Position numbers and translations under genes: made by a program
Shown here: positions 44,186-54,922 of the stretch, in pieces
How the letters are laid out: every line of letters begins with the position of its first letter
Numbering within the stretch: position 1 is the stretch's first letter
Notes under the pieces: model-generated
The model's input: the letters and a program-made list of their open reading frames with translations, nothing else
The model's database searches: none
What the model was told of the DNA's origin: nothing
NCBI GenBank assembly: GCA_011037195.1
Contig: JAAEAF010014530.1
Coordinates: forward strand, 1 to 64,000
Length of the DNA: 64,000 nucleotides
From: Triatoma infestans
Lineage: Eukaryota; Arthropoda; Insecta; Hemiptera; Reduviidae
Reading direction: 5' to 3'

Positions 44186-44960
44186 CTGAAGGTTAGTAAA
44201 ATGGAGATATATCACAGCATTCTATTTACATATGCCATCTATATACATAAATAATTATTATTTTTATTTAAAAACAATTGATTTTTTTTTGTTTGGAAGT
44301 TTTTGGAGGAACAGTAGCGTTAACTTCATTCCTCTAATGACTTCAAATTGACATGTTAATTGAACAACAGTTATAAATCGATCACGTTCATTTGTAACAT
44401 TTTTCAAACAAAAAAAAAAATATTATTATAGATATTTCTACGGAATTTGTAGCGTTAAATTTCATATTTCTTCGGAACTAAGATGTAAATAATTCTTATT
44501 ATCATCTGCCTTTGTAGGTAGTTGTTATCCCTTCCACTTCTTAGGAATAATGAGTAAAGTTTGAAGAAAATTGGTAATTTTATTTTAATAGCAATAAGTG
44601 AAAGATAATGATGTAAGTAGTTTCCAACAATCTGAAAGGTTAATACAGATATGATATGTTCATGTGATAAAATTTTTACTGAACCATGATAAATTATAAT
44701 GTAATCAAATTATCATGTACCCAACAAAATCTTCCCTTTCATAAACTTCATCACATTCTTTCATAGCCACCGTTGAATGATGTTATATTATAATTATCCA
44801 AAATAATTAAAAAAAAAAAAAAATTTAATTTTTATTACCAAAGTATGAAAAAAAATATTAGATAAAAATAACCATATTGATAAGGAGCTAAATAATATTA
44901 TGTACTGACAAATAAATATTAATAGAAATAGAACAAACAGAATTGGATTGTTGAGTAAAT
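44186..44960. other. AT-rich spacer
   Basis: Contains a diverged M1 module (44280-44560, GTTTGGAAGTTTTTGGAGGA, ACATTTTTCAAACAAAA). Nothing else recognised. Confidence 0.4.
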
Positions 44961-44989
44961 TGAAAGAAGAGTAGATACATAACATTTTG

Positions 44990-45122
44990 CGAATGTTTGG
45001 CAATACAGAGCCGGGTGAAGATTCCTTTTTGCCTTTTATTAACATCCGCTTGCCCTTCGCTCTTTCTTTTAGTGGCGCTGTAACACTGGATAGACTGGGC
45101 CAATATGGAGCAGAAGACTTTG
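44990..45122 (-). other. Possible coding remnant, unrecognised
   Basis: Minus-strand frame reading YYEEVPKSSAPYWPSLSS, VTAPLKERAKGKRMLIKG and KKESSPGSVLPNIRKM has protein-like composition but starts right after an in-frame TAA and lacks a convincing splice acceptor. Another frame of the same DNA is also open (44888-45103). I do not recognise either. Confidence 0.2.
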
Positions 45123-45159
45123 GGACTTCTTCATAATATTATCTTTCAATGAAAATTCC

Positions 45160-45860
45160 AATGTTAGTATAGAGAGAATAGAAGAGCGGGGAAAACAATA
45201 GAGTGAGAGAGAACGAGAGAGAGAGAGTGAGAAGGAGAAATCTTTGTAAATATTGTCAAGATTATGGTATCCTTAAAGATTATTGGATAATATAATGCTA
45301 TATAGAAAGAAAGAAGAAGATATGATGAGATGCAAGTTAAACAGTGGCTGATAATAGCACTGAATATATATATATATATATATATATACTCTTCAAAAGG
45401 TTTATATTTGAGTAGACGAGAATGAATAATAATAATAATAATAAAAAAAAAAAAATTAAAAAAATCACAAAGAACGATTATAAAGTTAAGACATAATAAA
45501 ATATTTAACATTTACTTTAGGTTTATGTTTTCTTTTCCAGTCAATTTAGGCAAAATGATTGTTCTTCAATTCTCTGAAACCCTTTGAAAATCGGATTTTT
45601 TTCATTATTATTTCATTTCTTTATGCACACAACATAAAAAAAAATAAAAAGTCCCCACCATTTATATAAACAAAATCTCTAGTAACTTATGCATTCGTTG
45701 CTAAATATTAAAAAAAAAAAATTTAATGCGCAACACTCACACGAATTTCCTTAACTGCAGGTTACAGAATTATAATTCGATATATTTATCTCCAACTTAT
45801 AATTATTGTCACTTAATATTTATTTGTCTGGAATTGTATATCACAAGGAAATTGTTTTGT
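45160..45860. other. Low-complexity stretch
   Basis: GA-rich repeats (45196-45240), a TA run (45363-45389) and an AAT run (45424-45444). No gene recognised. Confidence 0.45.
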
Positions 45861-46935
45861 TTTGACCGCATAGGTTATCTGTTGCATGCAGTTATTTGGG
45901 GTGTAGCCACCCAACAGGTTTCCACAGCTAAGTACTCTATAATAGGTTTGAGAAGGAGAGAAATTGGGTTGGATTAGATAAATAAACCAGAAGTAAAGCT
46001 GGAACACTGTTGCACAAAATGCCTGGACTTAACACTAATATAAAATGGTAGTGAGTGGTAAAGAGAAAGATTGATGACGCGTTGTGACTGCTGTATGAAC
46101 TCTGCTGTAAGACTTTCTCCTATGGCTGACACAGCTGTGTTTAAACAGTTTCTCCCACTCTAGTGCGCTTTAAACTAGAGAGTGATCCTGTCTCTCCCTG
46201 TCTCTCTGCTTTGGATCCCTCTCTTCGGATCCTATTACACCATTGGGTTTCAGAAGGAGTGAAAAATGGGTTGTATAGATAAATAAACTAGAAGTATGGG
46301 TGAACACTATATAATTGAAAAGTACCTTAAACTGCCTTGATTACACTAAAACATATAAAATGGTAGTGAATGGTAAAGAGAAATGTTGATGACACGTTGT
46401 GACTGCTGTATGAACTCTGCTGCAAGACTGGCGGTAGACTCTCTCCTATGGCTGACACAGCTGTATTTAAACAGTTTCTCCCACTCTGTTGTGCCCCAAA
46501 CTAGAGAGTGATCCTGTCTCTCTCTATCTCTCTGCTTTGGATCCCTCTCTTCGGATCCTATTACATACTCCATGCACTTCATCAGAACAGTACACAATAC
46601 ACTTAAACTAAGTACACTGTACACTTTACAGGCAAGGACAAACGCAGTACACATACTAGCGTCTCCGTTCCCACTTAATTGGCCTAGGTCAAGGGAGAAG
46701 GAAGGAATTAGCTCAGTGGTAGTGCGCTGGAGTAGCAACGCAGAGGTTCATATCCACAGCGTGCTATCCTTAGATTTTCTCTTCCTAGAAGCCTGTAAAA
46801 CTCACTTTCCGATGAAAGGCATTATTATCTATACCTCTCTAAAGCACTGCTCGGAGGCCGGCAGTACACTGAGAAGGTTTGGGGAGGTGAACAATAGATC
46901 TTTCAGATCGCAATGCAATAAATCCCCTACAACAA
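45861..46935 (+). repeat. SINE A long form, split by two LTRs
   Basis: TTTGACCGCATAGGTTATCT...CCACAGCTAAGTACTC (to 45937) and TACTCCATGCACTTCATC...CCCTACAACAATC (46566-46935) are the two halves of the unit seen uninterrupted at 2395-2875. The tRNA-like part is at 46709-46760 (TTAGCTCAGTGGTAGTGCGC; the B box is degraded to GGTTCATATCC). The body includes GGAGGCCGGCAGTACACTGA. Confidence 0.8.
45938..46565 (-). mobile_element. Two tandem L1 LTRs without interior
   Basis: Minus-strand LTRs occupy 45938-46239 and 46240-46565, each starting TGTAATAGGATCCGAAG. The blocks match between the two: CAGAGAGACAGGG/CAGAGAGATAGAG, AGAGTGGGAGAAACTGTTTA (TATA-like region), ACAGCTGTGTCAGCCATAGG, TCATACAGCAGTCACAACG. 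TACTC flanks the pair (45933-45937 and 46566-46570). The head-to-tail junction reads ...ACCCAATGG/TGTAATAGG. The 130-codon frame across 46346-46738 is not a gene. Confidence 0.85.
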
Positions 46936-47057
46936 TCTACAATCTAGTGCAGCTTACCAAATTAAATATTTATCTTCTTCAACTTGTAATTATCACTTAA
47001 TGTTTATTTGTCTTCATTTATTATATATCACTAGGAAAATCTAATCTTAATATGACA

Positions 47058-47930
47058 AGAAAATCTTATCATGTTCAGAATGGATTAATGCTGTTAAGTT
47101 GAACATAAACTATGCCTCACTTCGTGCTGTTTTTGGGGTTGGCGGACAGTCGGCAGGAGCTGTTGGACCCCACTGTCGCAGATGCGGCAGAGAGCCTGAA
47201 ACACCAGCGCATGTGCTTGGTAATTGTCCTGACAACATGCTTTTTGTAACTAGACGCCACCATAGGGTAAAGCACGCCTTGATGGAAATTATGGAAAAGA
47301 AAAAGGTTATGTGACTCTCCAAGAGGTATACGCTGTAGATACAGATGGATCTACAAGATACGCTGATATTATAGTATTTGACAATGCCAGCAATATATTT
47401 TGGATCCGACCATCCGTTTTGAGAATAAAGATCCGAAACAGGGCGAGAAAACAGATGAGGAGAAAAGGGCCATTTACGAAAAATTTATTCCTTTTTATAA
47501 GGAGAAGTTTAAAGATCAATTCGGGGTCAGGGAGTACAAGGTGCATGGCTGGTGGTTTGGTGCCAGAGGTGTGGTGCCTAAGGCAACCTTGGACTTTTTC
47601 GATAAGGTAAAAGCCTTAAAGACATAGCTCCTTTAGTGGAGAATATTTTAGTTGACTCCCTGGGAATTATTTCCCAGCATATTTATATATAAACTTAATG
47701 AATATATATTTATACTTAGATGCACTTTATGTCATCTATACATATTGGAGCTTTTATTTGACACTGGACATTAAATCATCCTTATATTTTTAACTTTTTA
47801 TGGCTAGGTATCATCGCTTTTTGCTATGTCTACGGATTGATGAGTACGCTGTGTGTTGGAGCACCTCAATTTAATTGAGCACCCCCCCACTTGATTTTGA
47901 TTAAAAAATGTTCTCTCTGTAACTGTTTTG
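47058..47930 (+). pseudogene. R2-like LINE 3' end: zinc knuckle, endonuclease and 3' UTR (copy 2)
   Basis: Three frames carry consecutive parts of the C-terminal region of restriction-endonuclease-type LINEs. The first has ASLRAVFGVGG, the zinc knuckle CRRCGREPETPAHVLGNC (C-x2-C-x8-H-x4-C, 47178-47232) and RRHHRVKHAL. The second has VYAVDTDGSTRYADIIVFDN. The third has DPTIRFENKDPKQGE, DEEKRAIYEKFIPFYKEKF and EYKVHGWWFGARGVVPKA, with the stop at 47625. ADIIVFD followed by DPTIRFE corresponds to the PD...D core of the R2-type endonuclease. Two frameshifts make it inactive. A ~300-bp 3' UTR follows, 5'-truncated copies like this being typical of target-primed insertion. Confidence 0.8.
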
Positions 47931-49803
47931 TTGGAAAAACCATTGCCTCCCCCATTTTCCAAAACTTTTTGAAATGAACTTTTTATACGATTGAAGCATT
48001 GTTATGTATTCCAAATATTGAATAAAATCGGGTTAACTATGAAGTCGGTTGACGACATTATCTTAAAAGGTTTTTGACTTTTTGTGGAATTTTCTTCGAC
48101 AATGATTATAAAGATTTCCTTTAAATTCAAAATGGTAATCAGTTTTATGCGGAAGAAGATATTTGCATAGTTCTGCGAAATTTGAGAGTTAAAATTTCAA
48201 ATGTTATATGTGTGGGTGGTCAATTCAATCTTACTGGCACGCTCTTCTGGTCTATAATATAATTACTTCCCTATCTGCTTGGTTTGGTAGTTGGTATTAG
48301 CCTTTCCTTCTATACTGATGTAGGATAAGTGAGTGAGTATTTATGTAGGATGTAATTATGTTATCAGGAGTAAGAAAAAGAAGTGTGCATATTTTGCACT
48401 AGACTTGTTTTCAATAGACACACCCAAACTAGCTTGTGCTCGTCAGATTAACATACCAAAAAACCTTCATGTTTTTTTACTGCTATAAATAAATCAAATA
48501 TAAAACATATTCATTAGTTTTACTTGTGTAAGATAATTTCTGCAAACTTTTCAAAAACAGTATTATCTAATCTAATATTGGTTTACTTTTCTACAGGGGA
48601 AAATTATTTTAAGAAGCACCACGTTTTATGAAAACTTATAATATTATATTAAAATTTTCTGTAGAAAATTGGTTATATATTTTTGTATTAAATAAGATTG
48701 CGCCCATAGAATGTAAAAGTAATCAACTTAACCAAAATTATTGTAAGTATAATACAATAATAATGATAATAATGATAATGATAATATGGTTAATCAAAAC
48801 TTGATGGAGATTACAATGTGAAAATAGGTGGGGGTGGTGGTTGGGGGGTTATTATGGTGTTTAGTTAGTCTCTTACACATACATATTACCAATAGAATAT
48901 GTACGAGGGTGGAGGAACACATTCACTGAAGGCTACGTGCTGCCCCGCCGGGGTGGGATAGTACGTCCAACGTATGCTATCATACAACTTGTTCATTTAG
49001 CTTTACTTGTTCTTGGCCAAGTAACTAATCATCCTGGGCATTCATGGATTGGGCTTTGAACACTACGGTCTTATATATATATATATATGTACATATACAC
49101 TCAACAACACCCGTCTCTCCCATCGCAATAGAATCATATATACATGTGAACCGATGAGCAAGATGACAATACTTGGTTGATACAATGACCACCCTGATGG
49201 TGAATCTGACCAATAGATATATATATATATTGAACAATACAGACACGAACAACTTGGAATAGTGAGAGGTAACATAGAGGTCGGTCATGTTCCTCCGTGG
49301 CTTTCAAGGACAATCACTTGATTGCATCATAAATACCAGGGTAGATTTCTAATGAGCTCTATACTATAATACTACTAATAATGATTAAACAATGGGCATA
49401 GATTTTACAATTAATTTTTAAAAGACTTGTGATTTCGTTTTTTACTCTCTCATAGTATCAGATTTTCGAAATTGAGTCTTCAGCGAAATACACATTATAC
49501 GGCTCCCACGAAAACGAAAAAAATATTTGTAACAACTCCAATATATCCAAAATGATAAGTCGCAAGGAAAAAATCCATTAACCGGAAGTGAGTGCGACTT
49601 TACTGAATTGATATTTCCATTTTCTTTTTATTGGTAATTTTCTCAAAAACGATTACAGGGAAATTGATTTTTTGGGGATTCTGAGGGCAGCGCTATCCTT
49701 TCTTAGAGATTATCCAAGTCCGATTAAATATAACTGATTTTGAAAAATTGCCTAATGACGAAAAGCTTTAATCCACTCACTAAAATGTACTAAATCTTTT
49801 TTT
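47931..49803. other. AT-rich spacer with M1-like scraps
   Basis: 48010-48240 and 49440-49790 contain diverged M1 modules; the latter has an exact ACCGGAAGT at 49581-49589. TA runs occur at 49073-49088 and 49218-49230. GCTGCCCCGCCGGGGTGGG (48930-48948) is a GC-rich hairpin. The 87-codon minus frame near 49025-49288 has no recognisable domain. Confidence 0.4.
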
Positions 49804-49804
49804 G

Positions 49805-49928
49805 CTTTCTCTTACTCCTAGTAACAGGAAGTATTGTAATCGTATCAAATTTACGATAATGAGTTTTCACCGGAAATATCCCTTTTGTGGTCTCCTGAGT
49901 CCAAAAAAGTGGGTTTTAGCGAATGGTA

Positions 49929-49964
<36 letters not shown>

Positions 49965-50797
49965 TGAGTGTGTATATATGTATGTGAACAGCATAGCTCA
50001 AAGTAGAAAGTTCAAACTTGATATTCCATTCAGTTATCACCATGGGATCTGACAGTGGGTCATCTGTCAAAATTCCTCAACCGGAAGTACCACTTTACTA
50101 GTTACTTTTTTTACGTTTCTGCAATTTTCTCCAAAATGGCTCCAACGATTTTCTTCAAACTTGGTTTATCAACTACATATACTGACAGCTACAACTTTTA
50201 TTTATGATGTTTCTCTGGGAAAATTCATTTAAGGGCAGTTATTGGGTATTTTCATCTAAAGTGCTATTTCAGTTTATTAGACAATTCTATCATCTAAATA
50301 ATGTTAATTAGAATTAAATATGTTGTTGAAATTCCGAGTTTCAAAAAAAATCGGATAACCGGAAGTGCGTTTACATTACCACTTTAATAAATGATTTTTT
50401 TTTTTTCACTTTTTCGGCGATTTTCTCAAAAATCTGAGACGATTTTCTTGAAACTTCGTATATAAACTAAACATACAAAGATCTAAAACTTCTATTGAAA
50501 GCATTTCTCTGGGAAAATTCATTTAAGGGCACTTTTAGGGGAAGGAGGGGTTATGTTTTTCTCTAAATTGCTATCATAGTTGATTATACTTATTCTATCA
50601 TCCAAACAAACTTAATTAGAAATAAATAGATGGCCAAAATTCCAAGTTTCAAGAAAATTAATAAACGGGAATTGCGCTTTTAAACTTGACAGTTTTTCGA
50701 CGAATTTCATTAAATTTGGTACACAAACTATAAAATTTGTCAATTATAATTTGTGAGAACTGGAGTAAGAGAAAGTTGTGTGAGTGTTTCACACCAG
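49805..50797 (+). mobile_element. M1 copy 8, best preserved
   Basis: Exact 14-bp inverted motif: CTTTCTCTTACTCC (49805-49818) and GGAGTAAGAGAAAG (50762-50775), followed by the extra end TTGTGTGAGTGTTTCACACC to about 50797. Order: subterminal CGTATCAAATTTACG segment, TG array (49929-49962), TGAACAGCATAGCTC, then modules starting at ACCGGAAGT 50080-50088, ACCGGAAGT 50358-50366 and a degraded CGGGAATTGCG near 50666. Modules share GATTTTCT..AAA, CATTTCTCTGGGAAAATTCA, TTTAAGGGCA and TAATTAGAA. It is about 990 bp with no open frame. Confidence 0.9.
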
Positions 50798-50799
50798 AT

Positions 50800-51100
50800 T
50801 TTTTTTTTTTTTTTAGAAAAGTTCGTTTATATATTGTACAATTTATGGGTTTATAAATTCTTTTTATGTATTTAACATGCTCCATTGTTTCCATTAAATG
50901 TAATATAAGTAAAATAAAAGGATAATAAAATTTTATCTATTCACTTGCTTGTATATATATTTATCAATTTTCTCTCCCCATCCCCTCAAAATCACTGAAA
51001 CCATAAAACCAATTAAAATTCTTCTTTGCGATGGAAATTCCAAGAAAGGTTGGCAATCTCTGATTTTCCGGTAAAATTTAGTGTAAAGCATCATCTTGGA
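50800..51100. other. AT-rich spacer
   Basis: T-run at 50799-50813 at the end of the M1 copy. No recognisable feature otherwise. Confidence 0.4.
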
Positions 51101-51760
51101 AAGTTTATTTATTTACTTACATTAACGGGCAACACAACCCTTTTATAAATGATTATACAAACAGCACTGATATATAACATAAATAATTGCTTACACGAAA
51201 TACAACTAAACAACCATAATATCTATTATAAACTACAAATAAGCAAAAACATGCAAAAAAAAATACTTTAAGAATATTACACAGGTAACAAAAGGTAGAA
51301 ACACCGAATCGAAACAAAACAAAATAAAATAAAATCATGATAATCCAATTATATCTCTAATCATTTTAGCTGATGTATTGAATAAGTCAATGTTAAAGAG
51401 ATTAGCATGTCTTAAAATTCTTAAAAGTGGTGAATGATATAAATAATTAGTTTGTGCAAAGTTTATTGAAAATAGATTATTGTGTCTGGTCTGAATAGAA
51501 GGTATGTTGAAATAAATTTCATTTACAAGATATGGACAGTCTATAAAGTTATTTAGAAGTTTGTACAAAAATAATATATCATTAATTATACGTCTGTTTT
51601 CTAATGAAGAAATTACAAACCTACCATAAATTTCTTTGTAAGGAATGTTACTGTAGTCATAGCCTAAACGTACACCAATCGTCCTTATTAATCTTAAGTT
51701 ATGAGAATTTTTAAGCGAACAAAATAGTATGAATTGTTCAAATTTTTAAAGAAATGGACA
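51101..51760 (-). pseudogene. Jockey-like LINE, C-terminal tail of ORF2 and 3' UTR
   Basis: The minus-strand frame is open from about 51750 to 51335 and reads RLGYDYSNIPYKEIYGR, NRRIINDILFLYKLLNN, DCPYLVNEIYFNIPS, RHNNLFSINFAQTNYLYHSP, LLRILRHANLFNIDLFN and a stop. FLYKLLN-x2-IDCPxL...P...TR...LF...TNY...SP is the usual C-terminal signature after the reverse transcriptase in arthropod Jockey/R1-type LINEs. The ~220-bp 3' UTR ends in AAATAAATAAA (51105-51117 on the opposite strand). The tail is unbroken over ~138 codons, so this insertion is younger than most others here, but it is 5'-truncated and cannot move by itself. Confidence 0.8.
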
Positions 51761-52440
51761 AAAAAAAAATAATAATAATTTAAAAAATTATTTTTTATTT
51801 AAAAGAAATTCCCTTCAAAATATTTGAAAACAATTATTATTGTTTGCATACGTAACTATGACACTAATTAACTGAGTGACGGAGATATTTTGAAATAATT
51901 AAAACTGCAATAAACAGTGTTTCACTTGTAGAAACAGTGGTAATAAAGTTTTAACGAATGGTTTGAAATTGAATATCATTTCTATTATACTGAAGTATAT
52001 ATATATATACATGGGTGCACTTTTGTTGTTACAACTGTAGCGACAAAGCTCACATACAAATAAAAACACACAAAACACACACACACACACACACACACAC
52101 CATACAAACCTCTCCTATTGATATGCCTATTTTAATGATAGCTAATGAACAAAATGTATCATCACATCTAACCATAAGCTGGCTGTATGCTAATACAACA
52201 CTCCCTAACAATGCCACAGGAAAGTTTTATCATTACAGCACTTTTAGTTAATTAATTTTTGTTTCTAGTAATGGAATTTGAAATTTTACTATTCACCATT
52301 TTTTTTTTTAAATTGTTCGCCTCTCAAAGTATTGTTATATGAATTTAAAAAAGTTATTGAAATTGCACTTTGTTTTATGTATTTATTTTTAAGGCTATCC
52401 ACTAGGTGTACTGTTTCACATTAATTTTGTTCATTTTACC
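51761..52440. other. AT-rich spacer with CA array
   Basis: A CA array lies at 52071-52100 and a TA run at 51998-52008. A 78-codon plus frame (52015-52251) spans the array and has no recognisable domain. Confidence 0.45.
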
Positions 52441-52489
52441 ACAGAGTGTGAATAGTGAATGTTTCTAATCAGGAAGTTTTAATTCCTAC

Positions 52490-53560
52490 AATTCACAATT
52501 CTCCTCTATACGTCTCCAAGTGAACCATACACACTGACCTTAATATAACGTTCAGTGTTCAAGTCGCCCTAACCCGTTACAGGAAATTCCATATTAACCT
52601 ATAGTCTCACACAAATCCTTTACTTCAACACCTGTCTTCCCTAACTCTTACTAATAACCCTTCTAGACGTCTTAAAAGACAATCGCCTCGTGATCTCCTT
52701 CTCAACTGAAGAGAGTGAATAGAATTTTTGTGTAGTTTTGGAGTGTTACCATTCGGTAGCTTCTCCACTCATTATGTATTTATGTTCTGTAATGTGTACC
52801 ATCTTTGGAAGAATTAATAAATATAAAATTGTATCGAAATATATTCTTGTTAAATATTTTATGATTTGTAAAGTAGGGAATTTTTCCAATGTATATATTT
52901 ATAAATTTGGGTTTTTTTTTGAAGGTTGGAAAGCACAAAAGAAACAGTTAGTTGAGCCAGAGATACCTGGCCTACCCCTAACATTACATTTATTTAGGAC
53001 AAAGGGAATTTCCCTCTTCACACTTTCTCCCGGGGGGGAGGAGGTAGAATATAAAAGCTGGACTCTTTTAGGGAAGGGGGCCAGTTCAAAATTTGTACCA
53101 TAAAAAGAGTGAAGTTCCTCCATTAGAAAAAGCCATTTTACAGTAGTGAGTGGTGGAAGTGCCCCAAGAAACCCAATCTTCTTCAAGTCAGAAAATATGT
53201 AAAATATGTAAGTTTTATAAAAAGCAGTTTCTCCTAAATGAAAAGACACTTATGTTGTAGTATCACAATATTGTATTTATTTATTTTTTATATATATATT
53301 GTTTTTTAATTATATATTTTTGAATCTATATATATTAATTTGCTTTTTCATCCCTTCCCTAACTTCTATATAAACACAGACCCACGAGATCCCTTTAGAA
53401 AAGATTTCAAATATGAATTATAATAATTAATTATTGATTAACATATTTAATTTGCCCCCCCCCCCCCAATACAAAACATAAAATTACAGTTCTTTGTAAT
53501 AATTGTTACTTATAGTGCGTTTGCGCGGATTGTAGCGAAAATAGAGATTAATTAAATAAA
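52490..53560 (+). repeat. Dispersed repeat family D, copy 2
   Basis: It matches 29140-29800 block by block and extends further: ACTTTCTCCCGGGGGGGAGG, TAGAATATAAAAGCTGGAC (TATA-like, 53044-53062), CACAGACCCACGAGATCCC (53378) and TTGTAATAATTGTTACTTAT (53497). The last piece also ends copy 1. The 52738-53103 frame has no recognisable domain. An LTR-type origin is possible because of the G-rich tract followed by a TATA-like box. Confidence 0.65.
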
Positions 53561-53832
53561 AAAAAGAAATCTGAAAATCCATGGAACCTAATAAAGATTA
53601 TTTTAAATCTATCGATTTTCTAAGATTTTTAGTGAAAGACTGAATGAAGAACTAGCACTCGCAGCAAACCTGTGCAACTTCATTTTACGGAATTTCGTTT
53701 AGATGGTTTGCTGAATTTAAAAGAGGTCTCCGTTTTTCTTCACTAAACAAATTGCTGCTTTTCAAAAAAAAAAAATTGATAGAAGCTGAGTCAAGATGAG
53801 TTACGTATGGAATGATTATTATTCACAAAAGG

Positions 53833-54345
53833 GGAGGGCAAACCCTACGCTATCCAAAGCCTCCCAGGGCCCATATAGCTACCCCTAAAGAATAACAACC
53901 ACTGGGACTAGAACGAAAATCCAGGCCCAGGTTTTAACCATCTAAGTTTCACCACAGACCGAACAAATCGGACCAAAACCTTAAAAGGACACAGCTTAAG
54001 ATTCTCTACCGATATCCTATTCCGGCCGAAGGTCCTAAACCTAATCTCCTCACAACCCAAACAATTCGTCATCAGATGCATGGGTGTTTCCTCCTCAGTC
54101 TCACAAACTCTACAAAAGGGGTCAGGCACGAGTCCCATTATATAGAGATGTCTCCTTAAACCACAATGCCCAGTGAGGAATCCAACCAGATGTCTGAGGG
54201 AGGTCCGTGAAAGACATTGGACCCCGCTACTCAAAGCTCCGCCCGGGCCCCTCCCAATGAGCATTTTAGACTGCCGACAGTGATGGATGAGTGCTGTGAA
54301 GTCATCTATGTATGAAATGATAAAGGAGTCATGAAGCATCGAAGC
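53833..54345 (-). pseudogene. I-type LINE 3' end with zinc knuckle (copy 3, longest frame)
   Basis: The minus frame from 54339 to 53908 is open for 143 codons. It contains TSLRHLVGFLTGHCGLRRHL, then PDPFCRVC, ETEEETPMHLMTNC (together C-x2-C-x8-H-x4-C), then RTFGRNRISVENLKLCPFKV and PGFSF. Here the knuckle is complete, unlike the copies at 17125 and 20148. The RNase H part is missing, so it is 5'-truncated. The 3' UTR runs to ~53833 (CATATAGCTACCCC). Confidence 0.8.
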
Positions 54346-54922
54346 CGATACTAACCCAAATAAACTGCACCAGCATAATAAGCTGAAGAAGATCGTTGGT
54401 CATTAGATTCGTCATTTGCAAAAGTTAAACAAGAATATGAATTAGTAACGATACAATCAACATTTTTAATGATCGCCATAGTCGTATTATGTCTTGAATC
54501 CGTACGTTGTGTTGGAACCTACATATGACGTTTCAACACGCCAAGAAAATAGTATGTGTGTTCACGACCTACTTATTCCAGAAATAACTGCTTGTATTGA
54601 AACAAGTAATACAAAATGTAGCGTTTTCGTACTGGACTGGTGAAGGCGATTAAGTTGAAAGAGCATAAGATCGTGACTGCAAACGGTGCATAACATTTAT
54701 ACTCGGAGCTCTGAACGTCGTCGAAGGCTAGATGCTCCACATCAGAGCCAAATGCCTCTTCACATAATGGCAGAACCTTGGGAGTTCGGCTCCCATTTCA
54801 AGCTCAAACAAGCTTAGACTCAATTCAATTTAGGCAATATTGACTTCTCAAGTTCAAACAATTTTTGAAAATTTGGAACTTTAGAGGAATGTTTAACATT
54901 GCTTTCCCCTGAAGATTCCCCA
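54346..54922. other. Unrecognised spacer, less AT-rich
   Basis: Mixed-composition text without open frames above 60 codons and without recurring blocks. It may be an eroded transposon. Confidence 0.35.

Noticed and set aside
46346..47000. 130- and 142-codon frames on opposite strands
   Set aside because: They overlap an L1 LTR and the SINE A copy; the same text in other copies is not open.
52738..53249. 121- and 116-codon frames on opposite strands
   Set aside because: Both fall in family D and run against each other; the frame is not kept in the 29-kb copy.
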